Origin: Pseudomonadota bacterium
GTDB taxonomy: Bacteria > Pseudomonadota > Alphaproteobacteria > Micropepsales > Micropepsaceae
Assembly (NCBI GenBank): GCA_029778105.1
Contig: JAKOQZ010000001.1
Span: 1 to 52,224, forward strand
Direction of reading: 5' to 3'
Length of the DNA: 52,224 nucleotides
Shown: piece by piece, positions 32,966 through 40,149 of the stretch
Numbering within the stretch: the first letter of the stretch is position 1
Layout of the letters: each line of letters opens with the position of its first letter
Notes under the pieces: model-generated
Databases searched by the model: none
What the model was told of the DNA's origin: nothing
What the model saw: only the letters and a program-made list of their open reading frames with translations
Made by a program: the position numbers and the translations under genes

Positions 32966-33619
32966 TCAGGCGGCCGCCGCTTCGCTGGCCTTGACCGGCA
33001 CGAAAGCCGACAGAGTGATCGCCGCCCCGTCCTCTCCCAGGTCCACCGCACCGCCCAGATCGCGCGCCACAAGGCCGGTGAAGAAGGGCTGCACGCGGCG
33101 GCCATCCAGTTCGCTCAACTGGTACTCGCCGGCCAGCGCCAGCTTCAGCTCGTCGGTCACGCGCGACATCGGCCCCTCGCAGGCCGCCACCAGCGCCACG
33201 CCGTCCGGGCGCTCATCGGCGCTGACGCGCAGGACGCCGCCGCGCGGAATCGTATCCATCGCCGCCATGGCGAGGTTCAGCGCCAGCTTCACCGTATCCT
33301 TGGGCAGCAGCAGCGCCGGAGCGCGCCAGTCGAGCCGGGTCTTGGAATCCTTCAAAAACCCTTCCAGCGCGTCGCGGGCGTCCGAAAGGCTCACCTGGTC
33401 GCCGGCCGAACCCATCGAGCCATAGGCCAGACGGCAGAGCTTCAGCTTGGCGGCGGCGCCCTCGGCGCTCTTGGCGATGAGGGCAATGGCATGATCGCGC
33501 ATCACCGGATCGTTCTCGTCCGCCAGCACCTCCACGCCGTTGGACAGCGCGCCGACAGGGCTGATCAGGTCGTGACACACGCGGCTGACCAGCAGGGAAG
33601 CGAGTTCGATCTCTTTCAC
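32966..33619 (-). CDS. chpT: Histidine phosphotransferase ChpT
   Basis: ChpT passes phosphate from CckA to CtrA and CpdR in Caulobacter-type cells. The 217-residue product has the dimerisation/phosphorylation helix LVSRVCHDLISPVGALSNG with the phospho-acceptor His16. A degenerate kinase-like ATPase fold follows (DUF2328/HPTransfase), with QPFFTGLVARDLGGAVDLGE near the end. The start is GTG at 33617-33619 (MKEIELASLL). A perfect CtrA box lies 80 bp upstream, and the downstream gene is a response regulator. This call, with ctrA in the same window, is secure. Confidence 0.93.
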   Translation of the reverse strand: MKEIELASLLVSRVCHDLISPVGALSNGVEVLADENDPVMRDHAIALIAKSAEGAAAKLKLCRLAYGSMGSAGDQVSLSDARDALEGFLKDSKTRLDWRAPALLLPKDTVKLALNLAMAAMDTIPRGGVLRVSADERPDGVALVAACEGPMSRVTDELKLALAGEYQLSELDGRRVQPFFTGLVARDLGGAVDLGEDGAAITLSAFVPVKASEAAAA

Positions 33620-33698
33620 GTCGGTCCGCGCCTTTCACCAACACCGCGGCTCAACTGGCGCGCGGATGACAACACGGTTAACAAGGTATCGCCCGAGC

Positions 33699-33713
33699 TT
33701 AAAGAAAACTTAA
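33699..33713 (-). promoter_or_regulatory. CtrA box between chpT and DUF3553-cysQ
   Basis: TTAA-AGAAAAC-TTAA is a perfect CtrA operator. It is 80 bp from the chpT start, like the activating boxes at sciP and fliI, but only 24 bp from the DUF3553 ATG, too close to activate that gene. Activation of chpT, perhaps with repression of the opposite promoter, is the likely effect. A further TTAAC half-site lies at 33678. Confidence 0.78.
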
Positions 33714-33737
33714 ACGCCCCGGCGCACTGAAACCTTC

Positions 33738-33923
33738 ATGCAGCCTTTTCTTCAGCCCGGCGCCCTTGTCCGCCATCCCGGCCAGCCCGATTGGGGCCTG
33801 GGCCAGGTCCAGTCCGCCATCGGAACCCGGGTCACCGTGAACTTCGAACACGCCGGCAAGCGCACCATCGACACCGTTCATGTCGCCCTGGAGCACGCAG
33901 AACCGCCGGAGACCGGATCGTGA
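33738..33923 (+). CDS. DUF3553 family small protein
   Basis: This 61-residue soluble protein has the family core GALVRHPGQPDWGLGQVQSA followed by RVTVNFEHAGKRTIDT. DUF3553 proteins resemble small SH3-like barrels seen at the C-terminus of some helicases, but the function of the stand-alone form is unknown. Its stop overlaps the GTG start of cysQ (GTGA), implying coupled translation. It faces chpT across a CtrA box. Confidence 0.85.
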   Translation: MQPFLQPGALVRHPGQPDWGLGQVQSAIGTRVTVNFEHAGKRTIDTVHVALEHAEPPETGS

Positions 33924-34711
33924 GCGCCGAGCTGGAGCTCCCGCTCGCCCGCCTCGCCGTCGAGGCGGGCCGGTTGATCATGCAGCACTACGAGGTGCCG
34001 ACGGCCACCCGCGAAAAGGCCGACAAAAGCCCTGTCACCGATGCCGACGAGGCCGCCGAACACCTGATCCTCCAGGGCCTCGCCCGCCTCGCGCCCGGCA
34101 TTCCCGTCATCTCGGAAGAAGCCGCCGCCGCCGGCTTCATCCCCGATGTCGACACCACCTTCTTCCTCGTCGATCCGCTCGACGGCACCAAGGAATTCAT
34201 CGCCCGCAACGGCGAGTTCACGGTGAACATCGCGCTCATCGAGCATGGCCGCCCAATCCTCGGCGCGGTCTATGCCCCCGCCTTCGCGCGGCTCTTCACG
34301 GGGGCGGCGCATGGCGCGCATGAATGGCAGTGGCCGGTCGCGGACGACGCCGCCCATCTCGACCTGGCGAGCGCGCGGCGCATCGCCGCCCGCCCATCGC
34401 CCGCCAATCCCATCGGCCTGTGGAGCCGCAGCCACGGGAAATACCGCGAAGACGAGTACCGAAATCTCTACAATGTCGGACCGGTTCGCATCTGCGGATC
34501 TTCCCTGAAATTCTGCCTCATCGCCGCCGCAGAAGCCGACATCTATCCGCGCCACGGCACGACGATGGAATGGGATACGGCAGCCGGACAGGCCGTCCTC
34601 GAAGCCGCAGGCGGCAGCGTCAGCGATCTGTTCGGTAAGGCCCTCGGCTACGGCAAAGCGGGCGAGAAATACGCCAATCCCTCATTCGTCGCGCGCGGCC
34701 GTTCGGGTTGA
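33920..34711 (+). CDS. cysQ: 3'(2'),5'-bisphosphate nucleotidase CysQ
   Basis: CysQ removes 3'-phosphate from PAP/PAPS, recycling products of sulfate assimilation. The 263-residue product belongs to the inositol monophosphatase superfamily. It has SPVTDADEAAE, the metal site VISEEA, VDPLDGTKEF and WDTAAGQAVLEAAGG. The start is the GTG at 33920, overlapping the DUF3553 stop. Its own stop codon lies inside the FNR-type box of the next operon. Confidence 0.92.
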   Translation: MSAELELPLARLAVEAGRLIMQHYEVPTATREKADKSPVTDADEAAEHLILQGLARLAPGIPVISEEAAAAGFIPDVDTTFFLVDPLDGTKEFIARNGEFTVNIALIEHGRPILGAVYAPAFARLFTGAAHGAHEWQWPVADDAAHLDLASARRIAARPSPANPIGLWSRSHGKYREDEYRNLYNVGPVRICGSSLKFCLIAAAEADIYPRHGTTMEWDTAAGQAVLEAAGGSVSDLFGKALGYGKAGEKYANPSFVARGRSG

Positions 34712-34721
34712 CCTGAGTCAA
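34708..34721 (+). promoter_or_regulatory. FNR/FixK-type operator
   Basis: TTGAC-CTGA-GTCAA is a perfect inverted repeat matching TTGAY-N4-RTCAA, the site of FNR/FixK/FnrL regulators. Centred at 34714.5, it would stand at -41.5 for a start near 34756, with TATGGG as a possible -10 at 34745 and the small-ORF ATG at 34776. That is the classical activating position. It implies oxygen-limited induction of the next two genes. Confidence 0.78.
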
Positions 34722-34775
34722 GGCGCGATGACAGTTTGATGCGGTATGGGGGTACGTCCTTTCAGGGAGGCCCGC

Positions 34776-34877
34776 ATGTCATCGCACGATTTCACCGTCG
34801 TCATATCCATCGCCGCCGCGTTTTCGGCTTTCGCCGTCACCCTGGCCGCAACTGTGTGGTACGCAACCCGTGGCTGA
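34776..34877 (+). CDS. 33-residue single-span membrane peptide
   Basis: The ATG at 34776 is preceded by an excellent ribosome site (AGGGAGG, 34764-34770) and encodes 33 residues beginning MSSHDFTVVISIAAAFSAFA and ending WYATRG. About 22 residues are hydrophobic, giving one membrane segment with a basic C-terminal end. Its last 8 bases overlap the GTG start of the universal stress gene, so the two are translationally coupled. Together with the FNR-type box this suggests a real micropeptide gene, perhaps regulating a respiratory or transport complex. No family is recognised. Confidence 0.75.
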   Translation: MSSHDFTVVISIAAAFSAFAVTLAATVWYATRG

Positions 34878-35706
34878 TCCTCATACTTTCTCCGCCATTC
34901 TCGTTCAGGCCGACCGCACCGATGGCGCAGAGGCCCGCGCGGCGCTCGCCGCCGATCTCGCAGACCGTTTTGGCGGCAAGCTGATCGGCGCCGCTGCGGC
35001 GCAGCCCTACATCCCCGTCTATGCCCCCTTCGGCGAGAGCTTTATCGCGCTCCAGCCCGAAGTCCTTCAGACCGCCCGCGAACAGGGCGAGCGGGATCTC
35101 TCCGCCGCCGAGGCCCGGTTCCGTGCCGGCGCCGGCGGGCACGAGGCGACCTGGCGCCAGTCGCTCACCACCGACTGCGCCGGCTTCATGGCCGACCTGA
35201 CCCGCGGCGCCGATCTCGTCGTCGTGGGCCGCCCGGGCGCGTCCGACAAGGACACCGCGCTCGGCCTTTATGCCAGCGATCTGGTGATGACGGCAGGCCG
35301 GCCAGTTCTGGTCACGCCGCCGGGCGTCACGCGGCTTTCGGCCGCCCGCATGGTGATGGGCTGGAAGGACACGCGCGAAGCCCGTCGCGCCGCGCTTGAT
35401 GCGCTGCCCTTCTTCAAGCGCGCCGAAGAGGTCTTCATCGTCACCGCAGGCGCCGACGCCGACGAAACGGGCGCTGCCGAAGTCGCCGCATGGCTGACGG
35501 GGCACGGCGTGACGGCGCGGGCCGTCAACGAAAAGTCGACCGAGGCGAATGTCGCCGACACCATTCTCGCCGTCGCCGCACGCGTGAATGCCGATCTGGT
35601 CGTCGCCGGGGCGTTCGGCCACAGCCGGATGCGCGAATGGGCCTTCGGCGGCGTCACGCGCGCTCTGCTGACCCGCGCGCCCTGCGCGGTGCTGTTCAGC
35701 CACTGA
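34870..35706 (+). CDS. Universal stress protein (UspA family, tandem length)
   Basis: This cytoplasmic ATP-binding-type stress protein has 278 residues from GTG at 34870 (MADPHTFSAILVQADRTDG). The C-terminal Usp domain shows ADLVVAGAFGHSRMREWAF followed by GG, the G-x2-G-x9-G phosphate-binding pattern. The N-terminal half contains a second, more diverged unit with ADLVVVGRPGAS. Two-unit Usp proteins under FNR-type control are a recurring low-oxygen response in proteobacteria. It follows the micropeptide with overlap and is followed by a hairpin. Confidence 0.9.
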   Translation: MADPHTFSAILVQADRTDGAEARAALAADLADRFGGKLIGAAAAQPYIPVYAPFGESFIALQPEVLQTAREQGERDLSAAEARFRAGAGGHEATWRQSLTTDCAGFMADLTRGADLVVVGRPGASDKDTALGLYASDLVMTAGRPVLVTPPGVTRLSAARMVMGWKDTREARRAALDALPFFKRAEEVFIVTAGADADETGAAEVAAWLTGHGVTARAVNEKSTEANVADTILAVAARVNADLVVAGAFGHSRMREWAFGGVTRALLTRAPCAVLFSH

Positions 35707-35711
35707 GATCC

Positions 35712-35745
35712 GGCGGCGACCGCCTAGCGGTGGTCGTCGCCTTCT
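35712..35745 (+). terminator. Hairpin after the universal stress gene
   Basis: A 13-bp stem with two G-T wobbles (35712-35724 with 35729-35741) and a TAGC loop is followed by TTCT. It lies 5 bp after the usp stop and overlaps the end of the opposing small membrane gene. Termination is likely but weak. Confidence 0.5.
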
Positions 35746-35972
35746 CCGAAATCGTGGTGGGCGCGCTCGTCATAGCCGCGACGCGCCGAAACGAAGACGA
35801 GCGCCATCAGACCGACGCCCACGGCGAGGGAAAAAACCACGCCCAGGGTCAATGCGGCGATGCCATGACCTGAAATCTCGGCATCGCCCAGCCGGAACCA
35901 CACCCAGCCCGCCCAAGCGCACGCGCCGGTCAGCATTGCACCCAACGCCACGAGAAGCAGCGTCCGGCCCAA
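35724..35972 (-). CDS. Small two-span membrane protein, unknown function
   Basis: This is an 82-residue protein with two hydrophobic segments (about residues 3-26 and 39-64) and a charged His/Asp-rich tail (DERAHHDFGEGDDHR). The probable start is TTG at 35970-35972, 2 bp after the nfeD stop, so it would be coupled to nfeD. No family is recognised. The weak start codon and lack of similarity keep confidence moderate, but the composition and operon position argue for a gene. Confidence 0.55.
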   Translation of the reverse strand: MGRTLLLVALGAMLTGACAWAGWVWFRLGDAEISGHGIAALTLGVVFSLAVGVGLMALVFVSARRGYDERAHHDFGEGDDHR

Positions 35973-35974
35973 GA

Positions 35975-36439
35975 TCAGGCGGCCTTGACCCGCAGGATCG
36001 CGCCGTCAGAGCCGGTGATCTCCACCGAAGACCCCGGCGCCAGATCGCTGCCGTCGTCGCTGATCGCCTGCCAGCGCGTGTCGTCCAGCAACACCGGGCC
36101 GCGACCGCTGCGGAACCCTTCGGCCACCACCGCCCGGCGGCCGGTATAGTTCAGTGTCCGCCGGTTCAGCGTCGAGGCGGCGTCGTTCGCCTTGCCGCGG
36201 CGATAGAACATCGTCCAGACGACGGTCGAAACCACCGACATCACGCCGAACACGCTGATCGCCACCTGCCACGACAGATCGGGCATCAGCAGCTTCAGCA
36301 CGCCCACCGTGACCGCCGCGATCCCCGGCCACATGAAATAGAAGGTCGGCGTGATGATCTCGACGATCAGCAGGATCGAGCCGAACGCAAACCAGTGCCA
36401 GTACGACATCTGGTCGATGAAACTGATGATCTGATCCAT
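35975..36439 (-). CDS. NfeD family membrane protein
   Basis: NfeD proteins partner SPFH (flotillin/slipin-like) proteins in membrane organisation. I chose the ATG at 36437-36439 (MDQIISFIDQMSYWHWFAFG), giving 154 residues. About three membrane segments lie between 12 and 90. The C-terminal OB-fold domain has GRRAVVAEGFRSGRGPVLLD and DLAPGSSVEITGSDGAILRV. It lacks the N-terminal protease domain of long NfeD forms. It lies directly downstream of the SPFH gene. Confidence 0.9.
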   Translation of the reverse strand: MDQIISFIDQMSYWHWFAFGSILLIVEIITPTFYFMWPGIAAVTVGVLKLLMPDLSWQVAISVFGVMSVVSTVVWTMFYRRGKANDAASTLNRRTLNYTGRRAVVAEGFRSGRGPVLLDDTRWQAISDDGSDLAPGSSVEITGSDGAILRVKAA

Positions 36440-36450
36440 GGAGTCCGTCC

Positions 36451-37461
36451 TCAGGCGGTCGAACCGCCGGCGCCGCCGGTCGAGGTCCACTGCACGCGAT
36501 TGCGCGGCGCGCGCGGCGTGCTGCCGCCCCCGCCGGGATTGCCGTCATCGCCGCCCAGCGCGGTCTTGGCCAGCTCGCCGATGCCGGCGATCGAGCCCAG
36601 CAGACCCGACATTTCCGACGGCACGATGACGAATTTCTGGTTCGGCGCGGTCGCCAGCGCGCGGAACGCTTCCACGTATTTCTGCGCGATGAAGTAGTTG
36701 ATCGCCTGCACATCGCCCGCCGCGATCGCCGCCGACACCATCTCGGTCGCTTTCGCTTCGGCTTCGGCCGCGCGCTCACGCGCTTCGGCGTCGCGGAAGG
36801 CTGATTCGCGCCGGCCTTCGGCTTCCAGAATCTGCGATTGCTTCAGGCCCTCCGCCCGCAGCACCGACGCGGTCTTTTCGCCTTCCGCGCTGATGACTTC
36901 TGCGCGGCGTTCGCGTTCGGCCTTCATCTGGCGGTTCATCGAATCGATGATGTCCGACGGCGGCGTCAGATCCTTGATCTCGATGCGCATGATCTTCACG
37001 CCCCACGGCCCGGTGGCCGCGTCCACCACGCGCAGCAGGCGCTCATTGATCTCGTCGCGTTTCGACAGCACCTCGTCGAGGTCCATCGAGCCGATCACCG
37101 AGCGGATATTGGTCTGGGCCAGATTGCCGATGGCCCGCTCCAGATCCTTGATCTCGTAGGCGGCCCGGGCGGCATCGATGATCTGGTAGTAGGAAATACC
37201 GTCCGTCGTCACCATGGCGTTGTCCTTGGTGATCACGTCCTGGCGCGGAATTTCCAGCACCTGCTCCATCATCGTCAGCTTGCGGCCGATCCGGTCATAG
37301 ATCGGCACGATCAGGTGCAGGCCGGGCGTCAGCGTCCGCGTGTAGCGGCCAAAGCGCTCGACGGTCCATTCCTGGCCCTGCGGCACCGTCTTCACGAAGC
37401 TGAAGACGACGATCAGCAACAACACCGCGAAGACGATGTAGAAGATGTATTCCTGCTCCAT
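36451..37461 (-). CDS. SPFH domain / band 7 protein (QmcA-like)
   Basis: This membrane-anchored SPFH protein of the stomatin/QmcA type has 336 residues from the ATG at 37459-37461. One N-terminal membrane anchor (about 5-22) is followed by the SPFH domain with TVPQGQEWTVERFGRYTRTL and LTPGLHLIVPIYDRIGRKL. A long Ala/Glu/Arg coiled coil (about 170-250) follows, and the C-terminus is Gly-rich. With nfeD 11 bp downstream, this is the classic SPFH-NfeD pair thought to organise membrane microdomains or regulate membrane proteases. Confidence 0.93.
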   Translation of the reverse strand: MEQEYIFYIVFAVLLLIVVFSFVKTVPQGQEWTVERFGRYTRTLTPGLHLIVPIYDRIGRKLTMMEQVLEIPRQDVITKDNAMVTTDGISYYQIIDAARAAYEIKDLERAIGNLAQTNIRSVIGSMDLDEVLSKRDEINERLLRVVDAATGPWGVKIMRIEIKDLTPPSDIIDSMNRQMKAERERRAEVISAEGEKTASVLRAEGLKQSQILEAEGRRESAFRDAEARERAAEAEAKATEMVSAAIAAGDVQAINYFIAQKYVEAFRALATAPNQKFVIVPSEMSGLLGSIAGIGELAKTALGGDDGNPGGGGSTPRAPRNRVQWTSTGGAGGSTA

Positions 37462-37593
37462 GACCTGAATCTCCCCGAAAACCGGCCCCAAGCCGGAGGT
37501 CACAAATGCGCCCGATTGAGGGCCGTGAGTAGTCTTGGCATTCAGTTTACACTGGTTTCATTGCGGGGCGCATTGATTCGTAACGGAAATCAC

Positions 37594-38229
37594 ATGGACG
37601 ACACGATCCACCGCCTACTCTCACGTCGCGCGCTTCTCACGGGCGCCGCCGCCTTGACTGCCGCCGCCTGCACCTCGTCCGAGACCGGACGCAACGTCGA
37701 CACGCGCGGCGGCCGCACCGGCTATCCGGCCGACGAGCCGGTCACCGACGAATACCGGGAAGAGGAAATCCAGGGCGCTGTGGAGAACTTCTTCGGCGTC
37801 ACCGCCCAGGCCTCGGCCGAAGTGGTGGAGCGGGTCTTCGGCGATCTCGGCCGGCCCAACGCCTATATCGCCGGCGAGGAAGCCGCCGCCGCCGTGGCGC
37901 TCGGCCTGCGCTATGGCGAGGGCTGGCTCTACCGTCGCAATCAGCAGCCCATGCAGTTGTTCTGGACCGGCCCGTCGCTCGGCGTCGATCTGGGCATCAA
38001 CGCTTCCAAGGTGTTCACGCTGGTCTACGACCTCCAGCGCCCCGAACAGATGTTCCGCCGCTTCCCCGGCGTGGAGGGCAGCTATTATTTCATCGCCGGT
38101 CTCGGCGTGAACTATCTGAAGTCCGACACGATCACCCTCGCGCCCATGCGCACCGGCCTCGGCGCACGCGCCGGCGTCAATGTCGGCTATCTGAACTTCA
38201 CGCCCAAACGCGAGTGGGTGCCGCTCTAG
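37594..38229 (+). CDS. eipA: Envelope integrity protein EipA (DUF1134)
   Basis: EipA is a periplasmic envelope-stress protein first studied in Brucella, where eipA is reported as a CtrA target. The ATG at 37594 gives 211 residues. The N-terminus has SRRALL and a hydrophobic Ala-rich stretch ending in LTAAAC, so it may be Tat-exported and possibly lipidated. The DUF1134 core is clear, with ADLGLRYGEGWLYRR-like and FFGVTAQASAEVVERVFG segments and GINASKVFTLVYDLQRPEQM. I see no TTAA-N7-TTAA box upstream. Its TAG stop overlaps the opposing luxR stop within CTAG. Confidence 0.85.
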   Translation: MDDTIHRLLSRRALLTGAAALTAAACTSSETGRNVDTRGGRTGYPADEPVTDEYREEEIQGAVENFFGVTAQASAEVVERVFGDLGRPNAYIAGEEAAAAVALGLRYGEGWLYRRNQQPMQLFWTGPSLGVDLGINASKVFTLVYDLQRPEQMFRRFPGVEGSYYFIAGLGVNYLKSDTITLAPMRTGLGARAGVNVGYLNFTPKREWVPL

Positions 38230-38948
38230 ATCAGGCCCAGCGACATCGCCCGCGCCACCGCGTGCGCGCGCGTCGCAGCGTCGAGCTTGCGGCGCGCATT
38301 GTCGACGTGGAACCGCACGGTCGCCTGCGACAGCTTGAGGATCACCGAAATATCCCAATCTGATTTGCCGGCGGCCACATAGGCGAGGCAGTCATACTCG
38401 CGCTTGGTGAGCCTGGGTGGCGGCGTCGGCTCGTGGTGGAGATCGGCGACCCGCTCGATCAGGATCGTCCCGGCAAGCCGCACGCCGGCGAGCTCTGCGG
38501 GCGAAAGCTGCAGCCGCTCGAAGGTCACCGCCAGCGATGCGACGCGCCGGCCGGGCCGATACGAGACGATCCCGATCCCCTCGCCGATCCGGCCCTCGCT
38601 GAACGCTTCCCAATACGTGCCATGGCGGTCATGGGGCGCCAGATCGCTGTAGCGGAAGAAACTCCGTTGCTCCTTCAGCGCATTCAGCAGGGGATTTTCT
38701 TCCAGGCAGATATAGCGAAACCCGGGCGCATCGGCCCAGCGATCCGGCCAATGCACGGCAACGGCGCCCCCGGCTTTCCAGATGCCCTCCGACTCGATCG
38801 GTCCTTCCGGCATGCGATAGGCCCGCGCGCCAAGACCGTTGGCGCCGAACGGCCGCAGGGCCTGGAGAAAGCACTGCGCGGCCGCCTGCAGATCGGTGGC
38901 CGCCGTCAGGCTCTCGATTTGGCCGATAAGACCATCCAGTGCCGGCAT
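38226..38948 (-). CDS. LuxR-type transcription regulator with autoinducer-domain-like N-terminus (solo)
   Basis: This 240-residue regulator (ATG at 38946-38948) has an N-terminal domain with the layout of acyl-homoserine-lactone receptors (about 10-160). The C-terminal LuxR helix-turn-helix has LTKREYDCLAYVAAGKSDWD and VRFHVDNARRKLDAATRAHA. No luxI synthase gene is in the window. The key ligand-binding Asp of the receptor family seems to be Asn85 before Pro86, so the ligand may not be a standard lactone. The position assignment was made by eye. Confidence 0.82.
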   Translation of the reverse strand: MPALDGLIGQIESLTAATDLQAAAQCFLQALRPFGANGLGARAYRMPEGPIESEGIWKAGGAVAVHWPDRWADAPGFRYICLEENPLLNALKEQRSFFRYSDLAPHDRHGTYWEAFSEGRIGEGIGIVSYRPGRRVASLAVTFERLQLSPAELAGVRLAGTILIERVADLHHEPTPPPRLTKREYDCLAYVAAGKSDWDISVILKLSQATVRFHVDNARRKLDAATRAHAVARAMSLGLI

Positions 38949-39123
38949 CAAAGCGCTGTCCCATCCGGGCGAGCCCCAGCACGGCCGCTGGCCCGCATCC
39001 TGTCCAAGCCTGCAGGCTAGCAAATCCAGTGAGAACGCCAATGGGGAGCCGCCGCCTCAAGGACGGAACTCGCCCCCAGACCGGCAGAAGCGACGAAGCG
39101 GCGCAGACGCAAAGGCGCGCGCT

Positions 39124-40068
39124 TTACGGCCGCGCCGCACGCCCCTCGCCGGCCGGCGGCGCGGCTTTCTCCATCGCGCCGATATCCGGCATGAAGAGCA
39201 GCAGCGCCGAGGCGACGTAGATCGACGAATACGTGCCGATCACAACGCCGAACAGGATCGCCACCGAGAAGCCATAGAGCGCCTCGCCGCCATACAGCAC
39301 CAGCGGGATCACCGACACCGCGACGCAGATCGACGTCATCACGGTGCGCGCCAGCGTCTGGTTGGTCGACAGGTTGATCAGCTCGGCCAGCGGCATGCGC
39401 TTGTACTTGCGGCGGTTTTCGCGGATGCGGTCGAAGATGATGACGGTGTCGTTCACCGAATAGCCCGCCAGCGTCAGCAGCGCGGCGACGGCGTTCAGGT
39501 TGAAGTCCAGCTGCGTCACGGCGAAGAAGCCTGCGGTCACGACGACGTCGTGGAAGGTCGCGATGAAGGCCGCCACGCCGAACTGCCACTCGAAGCGGAA
39601 CGCCACGTACAGCGCGATCATCAGCACCGACAGCAGACAGGCGATCACGCCGTTGTTGAATAGCTCTTCGGAAATCTTGGGACCGACCGAGTCGGTCTTG
39701 TTGATCTTGTAGGAAGGCCCGAGCGCATCGGTCACCTGCTTGATGACTTGCTGCTCCTGCCCCGCCGTCGCGTCGCTCGGCTTCACGCGGATCGAGATAT
39801 CCGACGGCCCGCCGAAGGTCTGGATGACGACTTCGCCAAAATCCATCGCGCCCAGCTGCTCGCGCAGCGCGCCGACTTCCACATCGCCATCGGTCTTGTG
39901 CGCCTCGATGGTCACGCCGCCGGTGAAGTCGATGCCCAGGTTGAAGCCTTGCAGCCAGATCGCCAGAACGGTGATCACCAGCGTGATCCCGGTGACGGCG
40001 AAGCCGAGCCAGCGCCAGCCGACGAAATCGATTTTCGTATTATTGGGGACGAGATGCAGATGGCGCAT
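39124..40068 (-). CDS. secF: Protein translocase subunit SecF
   Basis: SecF, with SecD, uses the proton motive force to pull exported proteins through SecYEG. The 314-residue product has six membrane segments and the conserved FNLGIDFTGGVTIE near residue 42, the periplasmic P4-like region, and the second-half block YSVNDTVIIFDRIRENRRKY. The C-terminal FGVVIGTYSSIYVASALLLF is also typical. No secD or yajC lies beside it; the upstream neighbour is divergent hrpB. Confidence 0.96.
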   Translation of the reverse strand: MRHLHLVPNNTKIDFVGWRWLGFAVTGITLVITVLAIWLQGFNLGIDFTGGVTIEAHKTDGDVEVGALREQLGAMDFGEVVIQTFGGPSDISIRVKPSDATAGQEQQVIKQVTDALGPSYKINKTDSVGPKISEELFNNGVIACLLSVLMIALYVAFRFEWQFGVAAFIATFHDVVVTAGFFAVTQLDFNLNAVAALLTLAGYSVNDTVIIFDRIRENRRKYKRMPLAELINLSTNQTLARTVMTSICVAVSVIPLVLYGGEALYGFSVAILFGVVIGTYSSIYVASALLLFMPDIGAMEKAAPPAGEGRAARP

Positions 40069-40149
40069 AAGGAGGCTCTGAGGGCCCGCTCGGGCCGGAA
40101 AACAGCTGACGGCAGATAGAGGACCGCCGGGGGGATCGCAAGGGCAAGG

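Noticed and set aside
37500-37593. A CtrA box expected before eipA, because eipA is a CtrA target in Brucella.
   Set aside because: No TTAA word is present; only TTTA-N7-TTCA, which matches three of four bases in each half.
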